DNA of 57,569 nucleotides, from contig VBEK01000122.1 of the NCBI GenBank assembly GCA_005889135.1, positions 1-57,569 of the forward strand, given 5' to 3'. The first letter of the stretch is position 1; every line of letters starts with the position of its first letter. This DNA is from Chloroflexota bacterium (lineage in GTDB: Bacteria > Chloroflexota > Dormibacteria > Dormibacterales > Dormibacteraceae). The translations under genes were made by a program, and so were the position numbers. Below are positions 45,336 to 54,867 of the stretch, piece by piece. The notes beneath the pieces were generated by a model. That model saw only the letters and a program-made list of their open reading frames with translations. It did not search any database and was not told the origin of the DNA.

Positions 45336-45722
45336 GTGCTAAAGAACAAGCAGCAAACCAAGCGCCAATGGCTCGAGCTCGCGCCTGGCGACCCCGTGAT
45401 CGTCATCGCCGGCAAGGACAAGGGCAAGCAGGGCGAGATCCTGCGCACCATCCCGGAGAAGCACAAGGTCGTGGTCAAGGGCGTCAACATCCTCAAGCGC
45501 CACGAGAAGGCGGGCCAGCGGCGCCGCGGCGTCCAGGTCGCGCAGGGCGGCATCGTCGACTTCGAGGCCCCGCTCGACTACTCCAACGTCATGCTCGTGT
45601 GCCCGCACTGCGGCCGGCCGACCCGCACCAAGCACACCGTGCTCGAGTCCGGCGCTCGGGCGCTCGTCTGCCGGCACTGCGAGGAGCCCTACGAGCGCGT
45701 GCGCAAGACGGAGGCCCAGTAG
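45336..45722 (+). CDS. rplX: 50S ribosomal protein L24 (with CxxC pairs)
   Basis: 128 residues from GTG 45336. The KOW motif reads [34 protein letters not shown]. The C-terminal part has two CxxC pairs, CPHCGRPTR and CRHCEEPY, consistent with a zinc ribbon found in many L24 proteins. L24 is an assembly initiator at the tunnel exit. Slightly longer than E. coli L24. rplE is 4 bases downstream. Confidence 0.94.
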   Translation: MLKNKQQTKRQWLELAPGDPVIVIAGKDKGKQGEILRTIPEKHKVVVKGVNILKRHEKAGQRRRGVQVAQGGIVDFEAPLDYSNVMLVCPHCGRPTRTKHTVLESGARALVCRHCEEPYERVRKTEAQ

Positions 45723-45726
45723 AGAC

Positions 45727-46341
45727 ATGGCCAAGGCCAAGCAGCAGACAGCGAAGAAGGAACAGGCGCCCAGGGCGCCGGGCACGAAGTCGGAGCAGGC
45801 GCCCCGCATGCTCACGACGTACCGCGAGACGATCATGCCCCAGCTGACCAAGGAGTTCGACTACGCGAACGTGATGCAGGTCCCACGCGTCGAGAAGATC
45901 GTGGTCAACATCGGCATCGGCGAGGCCAAGGACAACGACAAGGCCCTGGACGCGGCCGTCGGCGACGTGACGACGATCACCGGCCAGAAACCGCAGCTGG
46001 TCAAGGCCAAGAAGTCCGTGGCTGCGTTCAAGCTGCGCGCCGGGCAGACCGTCGGCATCAAGACGACGCTGCGCGGCCGCCGCATGTGGTACTTCCTGGA
46101 CAAGCTGCTGAACGTGGCACTGCCACGCATCCGCGACTTCCGCGGAGTGAGCCCCGACGGCTTCGACGGCCGCGGCAACTATTCCCTGGGCATGCGCGAG
46201 CAGGTCGTGTTCCCGGAGATCGACTACGACAAGATCGACAAGCTGCGCGGGCTCGAGGTCAGCATCGTGACGACGGCCCGCTCCGACGACGAGGCGCGCA
46301 GCCTGCTAACCCGGCTCGGTATGCCGTTCCGGAAGAGATAA
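45727..46341 (+). CDS. rplE: 50S ribosomal protein L5
   Basis: 204 residues from ATG 45727. The core from about residue 29 ([39 protein letters not shown]) through [33 protein letters not shown] to the [18 protein letters not shown] end is standard L5, which binds 5S rRNA and P-site tRNA. A basic Lys/Ala/Gln-rich N-terminal extension of ~25 residues is unusual. A 20-base gap with AGGGAGAG precedes rpsZ. Confidence 0.95.
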   Translation: MAKAKQQTAKKEQAPRAPGTKSEQAPRMLTTYRETIMPQLTKEFDYANVMQVPRVEKIVVNIGIGEAKDNDKALDAAVGDVTTITGQKPQLVKAKKSVAAFKLRAGQTVGIKTTLRGRRMWYFLDKLLNVALPRIRDFRGVSPDGFDGRGNYSLGMREQVVFPEIDYDKIDKLRGLEVSIVTTARSDDEARSLLTRLGMPFRKR

Positions 46342-46361
46342 AAGAGGTAGAGGGAGAGAGT

Positions 46362-46556
46362 TTGGCCAAGAAATCTTCGATCGAGCGCTGGAAGCGGGAC
46401 CTTGCACATCCGAAGTTCAAGGTGCGGTCCCACAACCGCTGCCGCATCTGCGGCCGGCCGCGCGCCTACCTGCGCAAGTTCGGCATGTGCCGCATCTGCT
46501 TCCGCACCCACGCCGCCGAGGGACGCATCCCCGGCATCACGAAGTCGAGCTGGTGA
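46362..46556 (+). CDS. rpsZ: 30S ribosomal protein S14, zinc-binding short form
   Basis: 64 residues from TTG 46362 with AGGGAGAGAG upstream; the frame opens earlier inside rplE but those codons are shadow. [22 protein letters not shown] gives the C-x2-C-x12-C-x2-C zinc site of the short type Z S14. It ends [11 protein letters not shown], as expected. S14 is a 30S head protein. The stop overlaps the rpsH ATG by one base. Confidence 0.95.
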   Translation: MAKKSSIERWKRDLAHPKFKVRSHNRCRICGRPRAYLRKFGMCRICFRTHAAEGRIPGITKSSW

Positions 46557-47017
46557 TGATGATGGCCACAGCAGCACCGTCGAAGACAGCGACCAAGACA
46601 CCGAAGAAGGCCCCTGCCGGGATCGTCAGCGATCCCATCGCCGACATGCTGACGCGCATCCGCAACTCCAACGCCGCGCGCCACCCCGAGGTCAAAGTTC
46701 CGGCCTCGCGGCTGAAGCTCGAGATCGCGCGCGTCCTGAAGGACGAGGGCTACATCGCCGGCTACGACGTCGAGGCCGACGGGTCGACGCAGACGATGCG
46801 TATCATCTTCAAGTCCCGCCCCGATCGCACCCGCGTGATCTCGGGCGTGAAGAGGATCAGCCGCCCCGGACTGCGCGTCTACGCGCGCAAGACCGAGATC
46901 CCGAGGGTCCTCGGCGGTCTCGGCATCGCCATCCTCAGCACGGCCGAGGGCGTCATGAGCGGCAGGCAGGCGACCCGCCAGGGTCTAGGCGGCGAAGTTT
47001 TGGCGTACGTCTGGTAG
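46556..47017 (+). CDS. rpsH: 30S ribosomal protein S8
   Basis: 153 residues if started at ATG 46556 (TGATG overlap with rpsZ); three consecutive ATG codons (46556, 46559, 46562) and a GTG (46553) make the exact start uncertain. The core begins at [44 protein letters not shown] and ends [11 protein letters not shown]. About 20 Ala/Thr/Lys-rich residues precede it. S8 binds central-domain 16S rRNA and in E. coli represses the spc operon. Confidence 0.94.
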   Translation: MMMATAAPSKTATKTPKKAPAGIVSDPIADMLTRIRNSNAARHPEVKVPASRLKLEIARVLKDEGYIAGYDVEADGSTQTMRIIFKSRPDRTRVISGVKRISRPGLRVYARKTEIPRVLGGLGIAILSTAEGVMSGRQATRQGLGGEVLAYVW

Positions 47018-47038
47018 TCAGGAGAAAAGGAAGAAGAG

Positions 47039-47593
47039 TTGTCGCGAATCGGAAAGCTCCCCGTCCCGGTGCCGACGAACGTGACGGTCACGCTCGCGCC
47101 CGGGCACGTGAAGGTCGAGGGTCCGAAGGGCCAGCTCGAGCGCACCCTGCCGGCCGAGATCACGGTCAAGCAGCACGACGGCGAGCTCGTCTTCGAGCGA
47201 CCGTCGGAGGACTTCCGCCACCGCGCGCTCCATGGCCTGGTCCGCAGCCTCGTCGCCAACATGGTCGAGGGCGTGGACAAAGGTTTCACCAAGCACCTCG
47301 AGCTCGTCGGCGTGGGCTACCGCGTCGCCAAGCAGGGCGAGGAGCTGGTGCTGAACCTCGGCTACTCGCACCCGATCCGCTTCAAGCCGCCGCAGGGCGT
47401 CACCATCGACGTGCAGGACCCGACCAAGTTCTCGGTCAGCGGCGTCTCAATCGAGGACGTCGGACAGGTCGCCGCCAACATCCGCGGCCTGCGCCCGCCA
47501 GAACCGTACAAGGGCAAGGGCGTGATGTACCGGGGCGAGCGGATCCGCCGCAAGCCGGGCAAGGCCGGCAAGGGCGCGAAGGCCACCGCATGA
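47039..47593 (+). CDS. rplF: 50S ribosomal protein L6
   Basis: 184 residues from TTG 47039, preceded by [51 protein letters not shown] starts the first of two repeated domains. [23 protein letters not shown] and the final [26 protein letters not shown] close the second. L6 sits next to the sarcin-ricin loop. It overlaps rplR by four bases. Confidence 0.96.
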   Translation: MSRIGKLPVPVPTNVTVTLAPGHVKVEGPKGQLERTLPAEITVKQHDGELVFERPSEDFRHRALHGLVRSLVANMVEGVDKGFTKHLELVGVGYRVAKQGEELVLNLGYSHPIRFKPPQGVTIDVQDPTKFSVSGVSIEDVGQVAANIRGLRPPEPYKGKGVMYRGERIRRKPGKAGKGAKATA

Positions 47594-47943
47594 TCAAGCG
47601 GCAGGACCGGAAGGTGAACCGCACGAAGCGCCACAAGCGCGTGCGCGTGCACGTCGCGGGCACCAAGGAGCGGCCTCGACTGGCGGTGTTCCGCAGCCTC
47701 AACCACCTGTACGCCCAGCTCATCGACGATGGCTCGAGCCACACGCTGGCGGCCGCGTCGACGCTGGAGATGAAGGCCAAAGGCAACGGCCTCGCCCAGG
47801 CGGCCGAGGTGGGGAAGGCGATCGCGACCAAGGCCAAGGCGGCGGGCGTGAGCAGCGTGGTGTTCGACCGCGGAGGTTTTCTGTACCACGGCAGAATCAA
47901 GGCGCTGGCCGATGCCGCGCGCGAAGCAGGACTGGAGTTTTAA
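47590..47943 (+). CDS. rplR: 50S ribosomal protein L18
   Basis: 117 residues from ATG 47590 (ATGA overlap). [37 protein letters not shown], then the [44 protein letters not shown] end, identify L18, which binds 5S rRNA with L5. Normal length. rpsE begins 3 bases later. Confidence 0.96.
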   Translation: MIKRQDRKVNRTKRHKRVRVHVAGTKERPRLAVFRSLNHLYAQLIDDGSSHTLAAASTLEMKAKGNGLAQAAEVGKAIATKAKAAGVSSVVFDRGGFLYHGRIKALADAAREAGLEF

Positions 47944-47946
47944 GCA

Positions 47947-48573
47947 GTGTCAAGACAGATGGGTGGTGGCGGCCGGTACGGGGATCGTGGCGAGCGCTCC
48001 GAGCTCGCCGACCGAGTCGTCCGCGTCAACCGCGTCGCCAAGGTCGTGAAAGGCGGGCGCAAGTTCTCCTTCAGCGCGCTCATCGTGGTCGGGGACCTGA
48101 ACGGCCGCGTCGGCGCCGGGATCGGCAAGGCACGCGAGGTGACAGAGGCCATCCGCAAGGGGATGGAGGTTGCCAAGCGCAACATGATCACCGTGCCCAT
48201 GGTCGGCACCACGATCCCCCACGCCGTCGAGTACAAGTGGGGGGCCGCGCGAATCATGCTCAAGCCGGCCGCGCCAGGCACGGGTGTGATCTCGGGCGGG
48301 GCGATGCGCGCCGTGATCGAGACCGCGGGCATCAAGGACATCCTCACCAAGTCGCACGGCACCAACAATCCGATCAACACCGTCCGTGCCACTCTCGCCG
48401 CGCTGCAGCAGCTGAAGACCGCGCCGCAGGTGGCCGAGCTGCGCGGCAAGGAGATCGACCAGATGGTCGGCAAGCGCCTGGCCGCGGCCTACAAGGGCGC
48501 CGAGCCGGCCGGCGCTCCGACTCCGAGTGAGCAGTCGCAGCCAGTGGGCGCGGGAGGACCGGCGCGTGGCTGA
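47947..48573 (+). CDS. rpsE: 30S ribosomal protein S5
   Basis: 208 residues from GTG 47947. The double-stranded-RNA-binding-like part reads [46 protein letters not shown]. The second domain has [44 protein letters not shown] Gly-rich start and a Pro/Ser/Gln tail of ~25 residues lengthen it. S5 affects decoding accuracy. Its last 8 bases overlap the rpmD start. Confidence 0.96.
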   Translation: MSRQMGGGGRYGDRGERSELADRVVRVNRVAKVVKGGRKFSFSALIVVGDLNGRVGAGIGKAREVTEAIRKGMEVAKRNMITVPMVGTTIPHAVEYKWGAARIMLKPAAPGTGVISGGAMRAVIETAGIKDILTKSHGTNNPINTVRATLAALQQLKTAPQVAELRGKEIDQMVGKRLAAAYKGAEPAGAPTPSEQSQPVGAGGPARG

Positions 48574-48826
48574 CAAGACAATCAAAGCGACTCTGATGAA
48601 GTCCGCCATCGGGGCCAGGCCGGAGATCCGCGCCACCGTCGAGTCTTTAGGATTCCGGCGCATGAACCAGACCCGCGAGCTCCCCGACAACGACGCCGTT
48701 CGCGGCATGCTCCGCCGGGTGAGCTTCCTGGTCGCCGTCGAGGGCGAGCCCTTCGAGCGCCCCAAGCGCAGCAAGTACAAGATCTGGCGCGCGCGCAGCA
48801 CCAAGAAGCATCAGAGGGGCCACTAA
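48566..48826 (+). CDS. rpmD: 50S ribosomal protein L30
   Basis: 86 residues from GTG 48566, inside the end of rpsE. The core ([54 protein letters not shown]) is L30. A basic tail ([22 protein letters not shown]) extends the usual ~60 residues. An earlier in-frame start (48527) exists but would overlap rpsE by 47 bases. The rpsE-rpmD-rplO order is conserved. Confidence 0.9.
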   Translation: MADKTIKATLMKSAIGARPEIRATVESLGFRRMNQTRELPDNDAVRGMLRRVSFLVAVEGEPFERPKRSKYKIWRARSTKKHQRGH

Positions 48827-48833
48827 AGCTCAG

Positions 48834-49325
48834 ATGCAGCTCCACGACCTCAAGCCCGCCCCCGGCTCTCGCCGCCGCCCGCAGCGGATCGGCCGCGGCA
48901 CCGGCTCCGGCCGGGGCAAGACCTCGGGCCGCGGCCAGAAGGGACAGAACGCGCGCAGCGAAGGCTTCCGTCTCGGGTTCGAGGGCGGCCAGATGCCGCT
49001 GGCCCAGCGCATCCCCAAGCTTCCCGGCTTCAAGAACCCGTTCAAGAAGGTCTACGCCGTGGTCAACATCTCCAAGCTCAGCCGGTTCCGGGACGGCTCC
49101 AGGGTCGACGCCAAGGCGCTGGCCGAGGCGGGCCTGGTCAAAGGCGGGATTGAGATCAAGATCCTCGGCGCGGGCCGGATGAAGCGCAAGCTGACCGTGG
49201 AGACCCACGCGATCAGTGACAGCGCCCGCGATGCGATCGAGAAGGCCGGCGGCACCGTGACGGTGCTGAACGCGCCCAAAGAAGCCGAAGCAAAACCCCA
49301 GAGCGAGTCCCCAGCAACGGAGTAG
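48834..49325 (+). CDS. rplO: 50S ribosomal protein L15
   Basis: 163 residues from ATG 48834. [39 protein letters not shown] is the Gly/Arg-rich N-terminal arm that threads into 23S r[22 protein letters not shown] and the [37 protein letters not shown] domain follow. There is a Glu/Ser-rich end of ~15 residues. secY is 3 bases downstream, as is usual. Confidence 0.96.
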   Translation: MQLHDLKPAPGSRRRPQRIGRGTGSGRGKTSGRGQKGQNARSEGFRLGFEGGQMPLAQRIPKLPGFKNPFKKVYAVVNISKLSRFRDGSRVDAKALAEAGLVKGGIEIKILGAGRMKRKLTVETHAISDSARDAIEKAGGTVTVLNAPKEAEAKPQSESPATE

Positions 49326-49328
49326 CAG

Positions 49329-50660
49329 ATGAACCTCCTCGAGGCGCTCATCAACGCGATCCGGCTGCCCGAGCTCCGGAACAAGATCCTCTTCACCGGC
49401 GGCATCCTGATCGTCTTCCGCCTGTTCGCCAACATCGCCATCCCCGAGGCGAACAAGACCGCGCTGAGCCTCCTCTTCAACCAGCAGGCCCTGCTCGGAC
49501 TGCTCGACCTGTTCTCTGGTGGCGGCCTTTCCCGCTTCAGCATCGTCGCCATGGGGATGAACCCCTACATCAACGCCACGATCATCATGCAGCTGATGAC
49601 GGTGATCTCCGAGCGCATCAAGGAGATCCAGAAAGAGGGCGAGATGGGTCGCCGCCGCATCCAGCGCTGGAGCCGCTACCTCACCGTCGCCCTGGGCGCC
49701 GGCCAGGCCTACGGCTTCACGGTCCTGTTCCAGAACACGAGCCCGGCGATCCTCGGGCCTCTGGAGTGGTTCCAGCGCCTGCAGATCATCCTGGTCCTGA
49801 CCGCGGGCACGGTCATGCTGATGTGGTTCGGTGAGCTCATCACCGAGTACGGCATCGGCAACGGCGTCTCGCTGATCATCTTCGCCGGCATCATCGGCCG
49901 CGGCCCGCAGGGCGTCCAGGCGGTGTTCGGCGCCCACAGCACCGGCGGCGGCCTGGCCGACTACGTGCCGTTCATCATCTTCGGCCTGATTGCGCTGGTG
50001 ATGACGGGGGTGATCATCGAGGTGCAGCAAGCCGTGAGGAAGATTCCCATCCAATCGGCGCAGCGCGTCGCGGGTGGCCGCGAGGTGGGGCGGAGGGCGA
50101 GCTTCCTGCCCCTACGCGTCAACCACGCGGGCGTGATCCCCATCATCTTCGCGATCTCGGTGATGTTCCTGCCCACGATCATCGCCAACTACTTCACCGG
50201 CGCCCCGCCAGACACCTGGTACTACAAGGCCGCCGCGTGGGTGAGGGGCAACTTCTCGCCCAGCACGGCCAACGTGCCGATGGCGATCACGTACAACGCT
50301 CTCTACTTCGCGTTCACGTTCGGGTTCACGTACTTCTACACGGCGATCACGTTCGACGTGCACGACGTGGCCGAGAACCTGAAACGCTACTCGAGCTTCA
50401 TCCCGGGCATCCGCCCGGGACGTCCGACCGCGGACTATCTGCAGGCGGTGATGAACCGCGTCACCTTCGTGGGCGCGATCTTCCTCGGGTTCATCACGGT
50501 CATCCTGCCCATCGCCACCTCGAAGATCTCGGGCATCAATCAGCAGCAGATGTACCTGGGTGGCACGGCCATCCTTATCGTCGTGGGCGTGGCGCTCGAC
50601 ACGATGAAACAGCTGCAGACACAGCTGGTGATGCGCCAGTACCGCGGCTTCATCAAATGA
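49329..50660 (+). CDS. secY: Preprotein translocase subunit SecY
   Basis: 443 residues from ATG 49329. Ten membrane helices are consistent with segments such as ILFTGGILIVFRLFANIAIP (helix 1) and FAISVMFLPTIIANYF. Signatures include GGGLSRFSIVAMGMNPYINATIIMQLM (plug region and helix 2), GNGVSLIIFAGI and YSSFIPGIRPGRPTADYL. SecY is the protein-conducting channel, partnered by SecE at 7784. The stop overlaps adk by four bases. Confidence 0.97.
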   Translation: MNLLEALINAIRLPELRNKILFTGGILIVFRLFANIAIPEANKTALSLLFNQQALLGLLDLFSGGGLSRFSIVAMGMNPYINATIIMQLMTVISERIKEIQKEGEMGRRRIQRWSRYLTVALGAGQAYGFTVLFQNTSPAILGPLEWFQRLQIILVLTAGTVMLMWFGELITEYGIGNGVSLIIFAGIIGRGPQGVQAVFGAHSTGGGLADYVPFIIFGLIALVMTGVIIEVQQAVRKIPIQSAQRVAGGREVGRRASFLPLRVNHAGVIPIIFAISVMFLPTIIANYFTGAPPDTWYYKAAAWVRGNFSPSTANVPMAITYNALYFAFTFGFTYFYTAITFDVHDVAENLKRYSSFIPGIRPGRPTADYLQAVMNRVTFVGAIFLGFITVILPIATSKISGINQQQMYLGGTAILIVVGVALDTMKQLQTQLVMRQYRGFIK

Positions 50661-51331
50661 ACTTGCTGCTGTATGGAGCGCCCGGGTCCGGAAAGGGGAC
50701 CCAGGCCAACATGCTCCGCTCGAAGTTCGGCATCCCGCACATCGCCACCGGCGACATGCTCCGCGCGGAGATCGCCGCCGGCACCGAGCTCGGTCGCCAG
50801 GCGCAGCCCATCCTCGCCGCGGGCAAGTACGTCTCCGACGAGATCATGATCGGCATGATCCGCAACCGCCTCGGCGAGCCGGACTGCGAGCCGGGCTTCA
50901 TCATCGACGGCTTTCCTCGTACCGTCCCCCAGGCCAACGCCCTCGACACGCTCATGGTCGAGCTGCGCAAGCGCTTCGACCGGGTGATCTACCTTCGCGT
51001 CCCGGTCGAGGAGCTGCTCCAACGGCTGTCGGGCCGGCTCGTCTGTCCCCAGTGCCAGCGCACCTACCCGCCGAACACCTCTGTCTGCGTGGCCGACGGC
51101 AGCGCCCTCGCCCAGCGCGAAGACGACAAGCCCGAGGCGGTGCGGCCCCGGATCGAGATCTACCTCGAAAAGACCGTGCCGGTGCTCGACCACTACCGGG
51201 CTTCCGGGCTGGTTTCCGAGATCGATGGCCGGGGAACAATCGACGAGATCAGCCGCCAGGTGCTGGCCGCCGTGGCCGCACCCGCGAACGGTTCCACCGC
51301 GCAGAAGGCGGCGAATAAGCAGCAAGCATGA
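50657..51331 (+). CDS. adk: Adenylate kinase (zinc-lid type)
   Basis: 224 residues from ATG 50657 (ATGA overlap with secY). The P-loop is GAPGSGKGT (residues 7-15). ATGDMLRAEIAAGTELG and the FIIDGFPRTVPQA signature follow. The lid carries Cys130, Cys133, Cys144 and Asp147, a plausible zinc site as in Gram-positive adenylate kinases. It interconverts AMP, ADP and ATP. A ~15-residue Ala/Gln/Lys tail is present. It overlaps map by four bases. Confidence 0.96.
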   Translation: MNLLLYGAPGSGKGTQANMLRSKFGIPHIATGDMLRAEIAAGTELGRQAQPILAAGKYVSDEIMIGMIRNRLGEPDCEPGFIIDGFPRTVPQANALDTLMVELRKRFDRVIYLRVPVEELLQRLSGRLVCPQCQRTYPPNTSVCVADGSALAQREDDKPEAVRPRIEIYLEKTVPVLDHYRASGLVSEIDGRGTIDEISRQVLAAVAAPANGSTAQKAANKQQA

Positions 51332-52083
51332 TCAACCTCAAAACCGCCCACGAGATCGACCTGATGGCCCGCGCGGGCAGCCTGCTCGCGTCCGTGCTCC
51401 CTCCCCTCAAGGACGCCTGCCGGCCCGGGGTCAGGACGATCGAGCTCGACCGGATCGCCGACAGGCTCATCCGCGACGGCGGCGCCACGCCGGGCTTCCT
51501 CGGCTACCACGGCTTCCCGAAATCGATCTGCGTGTCGATCAACGACGAGGCGGTCCACGGCATCCCGGGCAACCGCAAGATCGCGGACGGCGACCTGGTC
51601 AGCCTCGACCTCGGTCTGGTCCTCGAGGGCTTCTGGGCGGACGTCGGCATCACCGTCGGCGTGGGCGAGATCACCCCCGAGGCGGCGCGGCTGATCAAGG
51701 TCACCGAGGAGGCGCTCTACGTGGGCATCGACAAGGCTCGGCCTGGAGGCTTCCTGGGCGACATCTCGTCCGCCATCCAGGGGCACGTCGAGAGCAACGG
51801 CTTCTCTGTCATCCGCCAGTTTGTCGGCCACGGCATCGGACGGCAGATGCACGAGGACCCCCAGGTGCCCAACTTCGGCACTCCTGGCACCCCGCCACGT
51901 CTCAAGCCCGGGATGACCCTGGCGATCGAGCCGATGGTCAACGCTGGCAGCCACGAGGTGTACATGAAGCCCGACGGCTGGACGATCTGCACCGCCGACG
52001 GCGCCCTGTCGGCCTACTTTGAGCACACCGTCGCTATCACCGATAAGGGGCCAGCCGTACTAACAAAAGGCTCCCTCGGCTGA
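51328..52083 (+). CDS. map: Methionine aminopeptidase, type I
   Basis: 251 residues from ATG 51328. The pita-bread metal ligands are visible in DLVSLDLGLVLEGFWADVGIT (two Asp), FVGHGIGRQMHEDPQVPNFG (His), LAIEPMVNAG (Glu) and the final EHTVAITDKG (Glu). It removes the initiator Met from nascent proteins in the cytoplasm. It has no N-terminal SH3-type extension. A promoter for infA lies just after its stop. Confidence 0.97.
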   Translation: MINLKTAHEIDLMARAGSLLASVLPPLKDACRPGVRTIELDRIADRLIRDGGATPGFLGYHGFPKSICVSINDEAVHGIPGNRKIADGDLVSLDLGLVLEGFWADVGITVGVGEITPEAARLIKVTEEALYVGIDKARPGGFLGDISSAIQGHVESNGFSVIRQFVGHGIGRQMHEDPQVPNFGTPGTPPRLKPGMTLAIEPMVNAGSHEVYMKPDGWTICTADGALSAYFEHTVAITDKGPAVLTKGSLG

Positions 52084-52101
52084 GGCTCAAGACGAGTTTG
52101 G

Positions 52102-52107
52102 TACAAT
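52102..52107 (+). promoter_or_regulatory. Internal extended -10 promoter before infA, probably leaderless
   Basis: TGG-TACAAT forms an extended -10 (with TGG at 52099-52101) ending 8 bases before GTG 52116. There is no Shine-Dalgarno sequence for infA. It would give the infA-rpmJ-rpsM-rpoA half of the operon its own start. Confidence 0.5.
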
Positions 52108-52115
52108 CGCGGTTC

Positions 52116-52331
52116 GTGCCCCAACGCCCCTCACTCGTGAAGGGGGTCGTGGTGGAGCCTCTTCCCAATGGCGTCTACAGGGTTGAGCTCGAGAACGGGG
52201 CGAAAGTCCTCGCCCACGTCGCCGACCGCGCCGGCACCCACTTTACCCGGCTCCTGGCCGGAGACAAGGTGGGCGTCGAGCTGGCGGAAAGCGACCGCAG
52301 CAGAGGCCGAATTCGAGAGATCTGGAGATGA
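52116..52331 (+). CDS. infA: Translation initiation factor IF-1
   Basis: 71 residues from GTG 52116; a TTG at 52098 is in frame but lies upstream of, and across, the -10 box. The OB fold reads [59 protein letters not shown], very close to standard IF-1, which occupies the A site during initiation. The map-infA-rpmJ-rpsM order is classical. The stop overlaps rpmJ by four bases. Confidence 0.94.
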   Translation: MPQRPSLVKGVVVEPLPNGVYRVELENGAKVLAHVADRAGTHFTRLLAGDKVGVELAESDRSRGRIREIWR

Positions 52332-52444
52332 AGGTACGTCCGTCCGTCAGGAAGATGTGTCCGAGCTGCCGGGTAATCAAGCGCAACGGCGTGGTGCGCG
52401 TGATCTGCTCGAAGACGCCCAAACACAAACAGAGACAGGGATAG
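52328..52444 (+). CDS. rpmJ: 50S ribosomal protein L36 (zinc-binding form)
   Basis: 38 residues from ATG 52328 (ATGA overlap with infA). [14 protein letters not shown], then [17 protein letters not shown], give the Cys11, Cys14, Cys27, His33 zinc site of the C+ form. The length is exactly typical. rpsM follows after 14 bases with GGAGTAGAG. Confidence 0.95.
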   Translation: MKVRPSVRKMCPSCRVIKRNGVVRVICSKTPKHKQRQG

Positions 52445-52458
52445 GAGTAGAGAGCTAG

Positions 52459-52857
52459 GTGGCGAGAATCGCGGGCGTCGACATACCTCCGCAGAAGCGC
52501 GTCGTCGTGGCCCTGACGTACATCCACGGCATCGGCGACACGACGGCGAAGAAGATCCTGAAGATGGCCAACATCGATGGCGACAAGCGGACCAAGGACC
52601 TCCCCGAAGAGGAGGTGGCTCGGCTCCGCCAGGTCATCGACCGCCTCGCGACGGGCAAGGACATCCTCATCGAGGGTGACCTGCGCCGCGAGGTGGCGAC
52701 CAACATCAAGCGCCTGACCGAGATCGGCTCCTACCGCGGCCAGCGGCACCGCCGCGGCCTGCCCGTGCGCGGCCAGCGCACCCGCACCAACGCGCGCAGC
52801 AGGCGCGGTCCGAAGCGCGCCGTCGCGGGCAAGAAGAAGGTCAAGGCCGGGAAGTAA
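52459..52857 (+). CDS. rpsM: 30S ribosomal protein S13
   Basis: 132 residues from GTG 52459. [39 protein letters not shown] is the helix-two-turns-helix start. [38 protein letters not shown] is the basic tail reaching the P site. S13 contacts 23S rRNA in intersubunit bridges. The TAATG overlap with rpsK suggests coupling. Confidence 0.97.
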   Translation: MARIAGVDIPPQKRVVVALTYIHGIGDTTAKKILKMANIDGDKRTKDLPEEEVARLRQVIDRLATGKDILIEGDLRREVATNIKRLTEIGSYRGQRHRRGLPVRGQRTRTNARSRRGPKRAVAGKKKVKAGK

Positions 52858-53249
52858 TGACCAAGAAGAAGGTCGTCCGCACCCGGCGCCGAGAGCGCAA
52901 GAACGTGGTCAACGGGCAGGCTCACATCCAGAGCACGTTCAACAACACGATCATCTCGATCAGCGACATCGACGGCAACGTCATCGCCTGGGGCTCGGCC
53001 GGAGCGCAGGGCTTCAAGGGCAGCCGCAAGTCGACGCCTTTCGCCGCGCAGACGACGGCGGAGGCCACCGCCAAGAAGGCGCTGGAGCACGGCATGCGCT
53101 CGATCGAGGTCTTCGTCCGCGGGCCGGGCGCCGGCCGCGAGGCGGCGATCCGCTCGCTGCAGGCGACGGGCCTCGAGGTGAGCGCGATCACCGACGTGAC
53201 GCCGATCCCGCACAACGGCTGCCGCCCGCCCAAGCGGAGGCGGGTCTAG
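52857..53249 (+). CDS. rpsK: 30S ribosomal protein S11
   Basis: 130 residues from ATG 52857. [46 protein letters not shown] and the terminal [20 protein letters not shown] are diagnostic. S11 lies on the 30S platform near the mRNA exit. The rpsD ATG follows with no spacer. Confidence 0.97.
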   Translation: MTKKKVVRTRRRERKNVVNGQAHIQSTFNNTIISISDIDGNVIAWGSAGAQGFKGSRKSTPFAAQTTAEATAKKALEHGMRSIEVFVRGPGAGREAAIRSLQATGLEVSAITDVTPIPHNGCRPPKRRRV

Positions 53250-53870
53250 ATGGCGAACTACAGCGGCCCGGTCTGCCGCTTCTGCCGCCGGGAGGGCGCC
53301 AAGCTCTACCTGAAGGGCGAGCGCTGCTACACGCCCAAGTGCGCCATCGAGCGCCGGGCGTTCGCGCCCGGCATGCACGGCCAGGCGCGCAAGCGCAAGA
53401 CGTCGGACTACGGCGTGCAGCTGCGCGCGAAGCAGAAGGCGCGCCGCATCTACGGCCTCCTCGAGAAGCAGTTCCGCAACTACTTCGACCAGGCGTCCAA
53501 CGAGCCGGGTGTCACAGGCGTCAACCTGCTCCGGCACCTCGAGCTGCGCCTGGACAACGTGGTCTACCGCATCGGGCTCGGCAGCTCGCGCAAGCAGGCG
53601 CGCCAGCTCGTGACGCACCGCCACTTCGAGGTCAACGGCAAGCTTGTAAACGTCCCGTCCTTCCAGCTCAAGCCTGGCGACGAGGTCAAGGTCAAGGGCT
53701 CGGACGGTGTGTTCGACCTGGCCCTGGACGCCTCGAAGGTGCGCCCGGTGCCGTCATGGCTTTCATTCCAGACGGACGAAAAGTCCGCCAAGATCCTCGC
53801 CCGCCCCGAGCGCCACGAGATGGAGCCGGGAGTCGAGGAACAGCTGATCGTCGAGTTTTATTCAAGGTAG
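53250..53870 (+). CDS. rpsD: 30S ribosomal protein S4 (zinc-finger form)
   Basis: 206 residues from ATG 53250. The N-terminal CRFCRREGAKLYLKGERCYTPKC provides four cysteines (9, 12, 26, 31) for a zinc finger, a C+ S4. The S4 domain reads RLDNVVYRIGLGSSRKQARQLVTHRHFEVNGK. S4 nucleates 30S assembly and in E. coli represses the alpha operon. A 19-base gap with GGAGG leads to rpoA. Confidence 0.97.
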   Translation: MANYSGPVCRFCRREGAKLYLKGERCYTPKCAIERRAFAPGMHGQARKRKTSDYGVQLRAKQKARRIYGLLEKQFRNYFDQASNEPGVTGVNLLRHLELRLDNVVYRIGLGSSRKQARQLVTHRHFEVNGKLVNVPSFQLKPGDEVKVKGSDGVFDLALDASKVRPVPSWLSFQTDEKSAKILARPERHEMEPGVEEQLIVEFYSR

Positions 53871-53889
53871 TCGGAGGTAGTTAGTTCAG

Positions 53890-54858
53890 TTGGCGATTGA
53901 TACACAGATGACCGTGACCCCCCAGGTCCGCAAGCTCGAGACGAGCGCGAACTACGGCAAGTTCGACATCGAGCCGCTGGACCCGGGGTTTGGCACCACT
54001 TTGGGCAACACCCTGCGCCGGGTGCTGCTCTCCTCGCTGTGGGGCGCGGCGGTGACGTCGATCCAGATTGACGGCGTGGCGCACGAGTTCACCGCGATCC
54101 CGCACGTCAAGGAAGACGTGACCGAGGTGATCCTCAACCTCAAGCAGCTCCGCCTGAAGAGCTTCACCGAGGATCCGATCACGCTCCTGCTCGACGTCAA
54201 GGGGCCGGCCGAGGTGCGCGCGTCGCACATCCAGGCCACATCCGACGTGGAGATCGTGAACCCGGACCTGTACATCTGCACCCTGGCGGCCAAGGGCCAC
54301 CTGCGGATGGAGCTGAACGTCGAGCGCGGCAAGGGCTACGTGCCCGCCGAGCGCAACAAGCGCGAGGGCCAGCCCATCGGCGTGATCCCGATCGACTCCA
54401 TCTTCTCGCCCGTCGAGAAGGCGAACTTCGTCGTCGAGAAGACCCGCGTCGGCCAGTCGACCGATTACGACCGCCTGATCATCGAGGTGTGGACCGACGG
54501 GACCATGTCGCCCGAGGAGGCGGTCAGCCACTCGGCCGAGCTGTTCACGCAGCACCTGAACCTGTTCGTCCGCTTCCGCGACTCGATCGAGAAGCACGAG
54601 CAGGAGATGCGCGGCGAGAAGACCGGCCAGAACCGGCTGATGGACACGCCGATCGAGGAGCTCGACCTCTCGGTGCGGGCGTTCAACTGCCTCAAGGCAA
54701 ATGAGATTCAGACCGTGGGCCAGCTGCTCCAGAAGCGAGAGGAGGAGCTGCTCGCGCTGCGCAACTTCGGTCGCAAGTCGCTGGACGAGATCAAGGAGAA
54801 GCTCGTCGAGAAGGGATTCATCAAGCCCGAAGAGATGGGCACGGTCCTGCGCGGCTAG
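53890..54858 (+). CDS. rpoA: DNA-directed RNA polymerase subunit alpha
   Basis: 322 residues from TTG 53890. The N-terminal assembly domain includes YGKFDIEPLDPGFGTTLGNTLRRVLLSSLWGAAVTSIQIDGVAHEF and EKANFVVEKTRVGQSTDYDRLIIEVWTDG. The C-terminal domain (IEELDLSVRAFNCLKANEIQTVGQLLQKREEELLALRNFGRKSLDEIKEKL) binds UP elements and activators. Length is normal. The linker carries EKTGQNRLMDTP. Confidence 0.97.
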   Translation: MAIDTQMTVTPQVRKLETSANYGKFDIEPLDPGFGTTLGNTLRRVLLSSLWGAAVTSIQIDGVAHEFTAIPHVKEDVTEVILNLKQLRLKSFTEDPITLLLDVKGPAEVRASHIQATSDVEIVNPDLYICTLAAKGHLRMELNVERGKGYVPAERNKREGQPIGVIPIDSIFSPVEKANFVVEKTRVGQSTDYDRLIIEVWTDGTMSPEEAVSHSAELFTQHLNLFVRFRDSIEKHEQEMRGEKTGQNRLMDTPIEELDLSVRAFNCLKANEIQTVGQLLQKREEELLALRNFGRKSLDEIKEKLVEKGFIKPEEMGTVLRG

Positions 54859-54867
54859 GAGCGATCG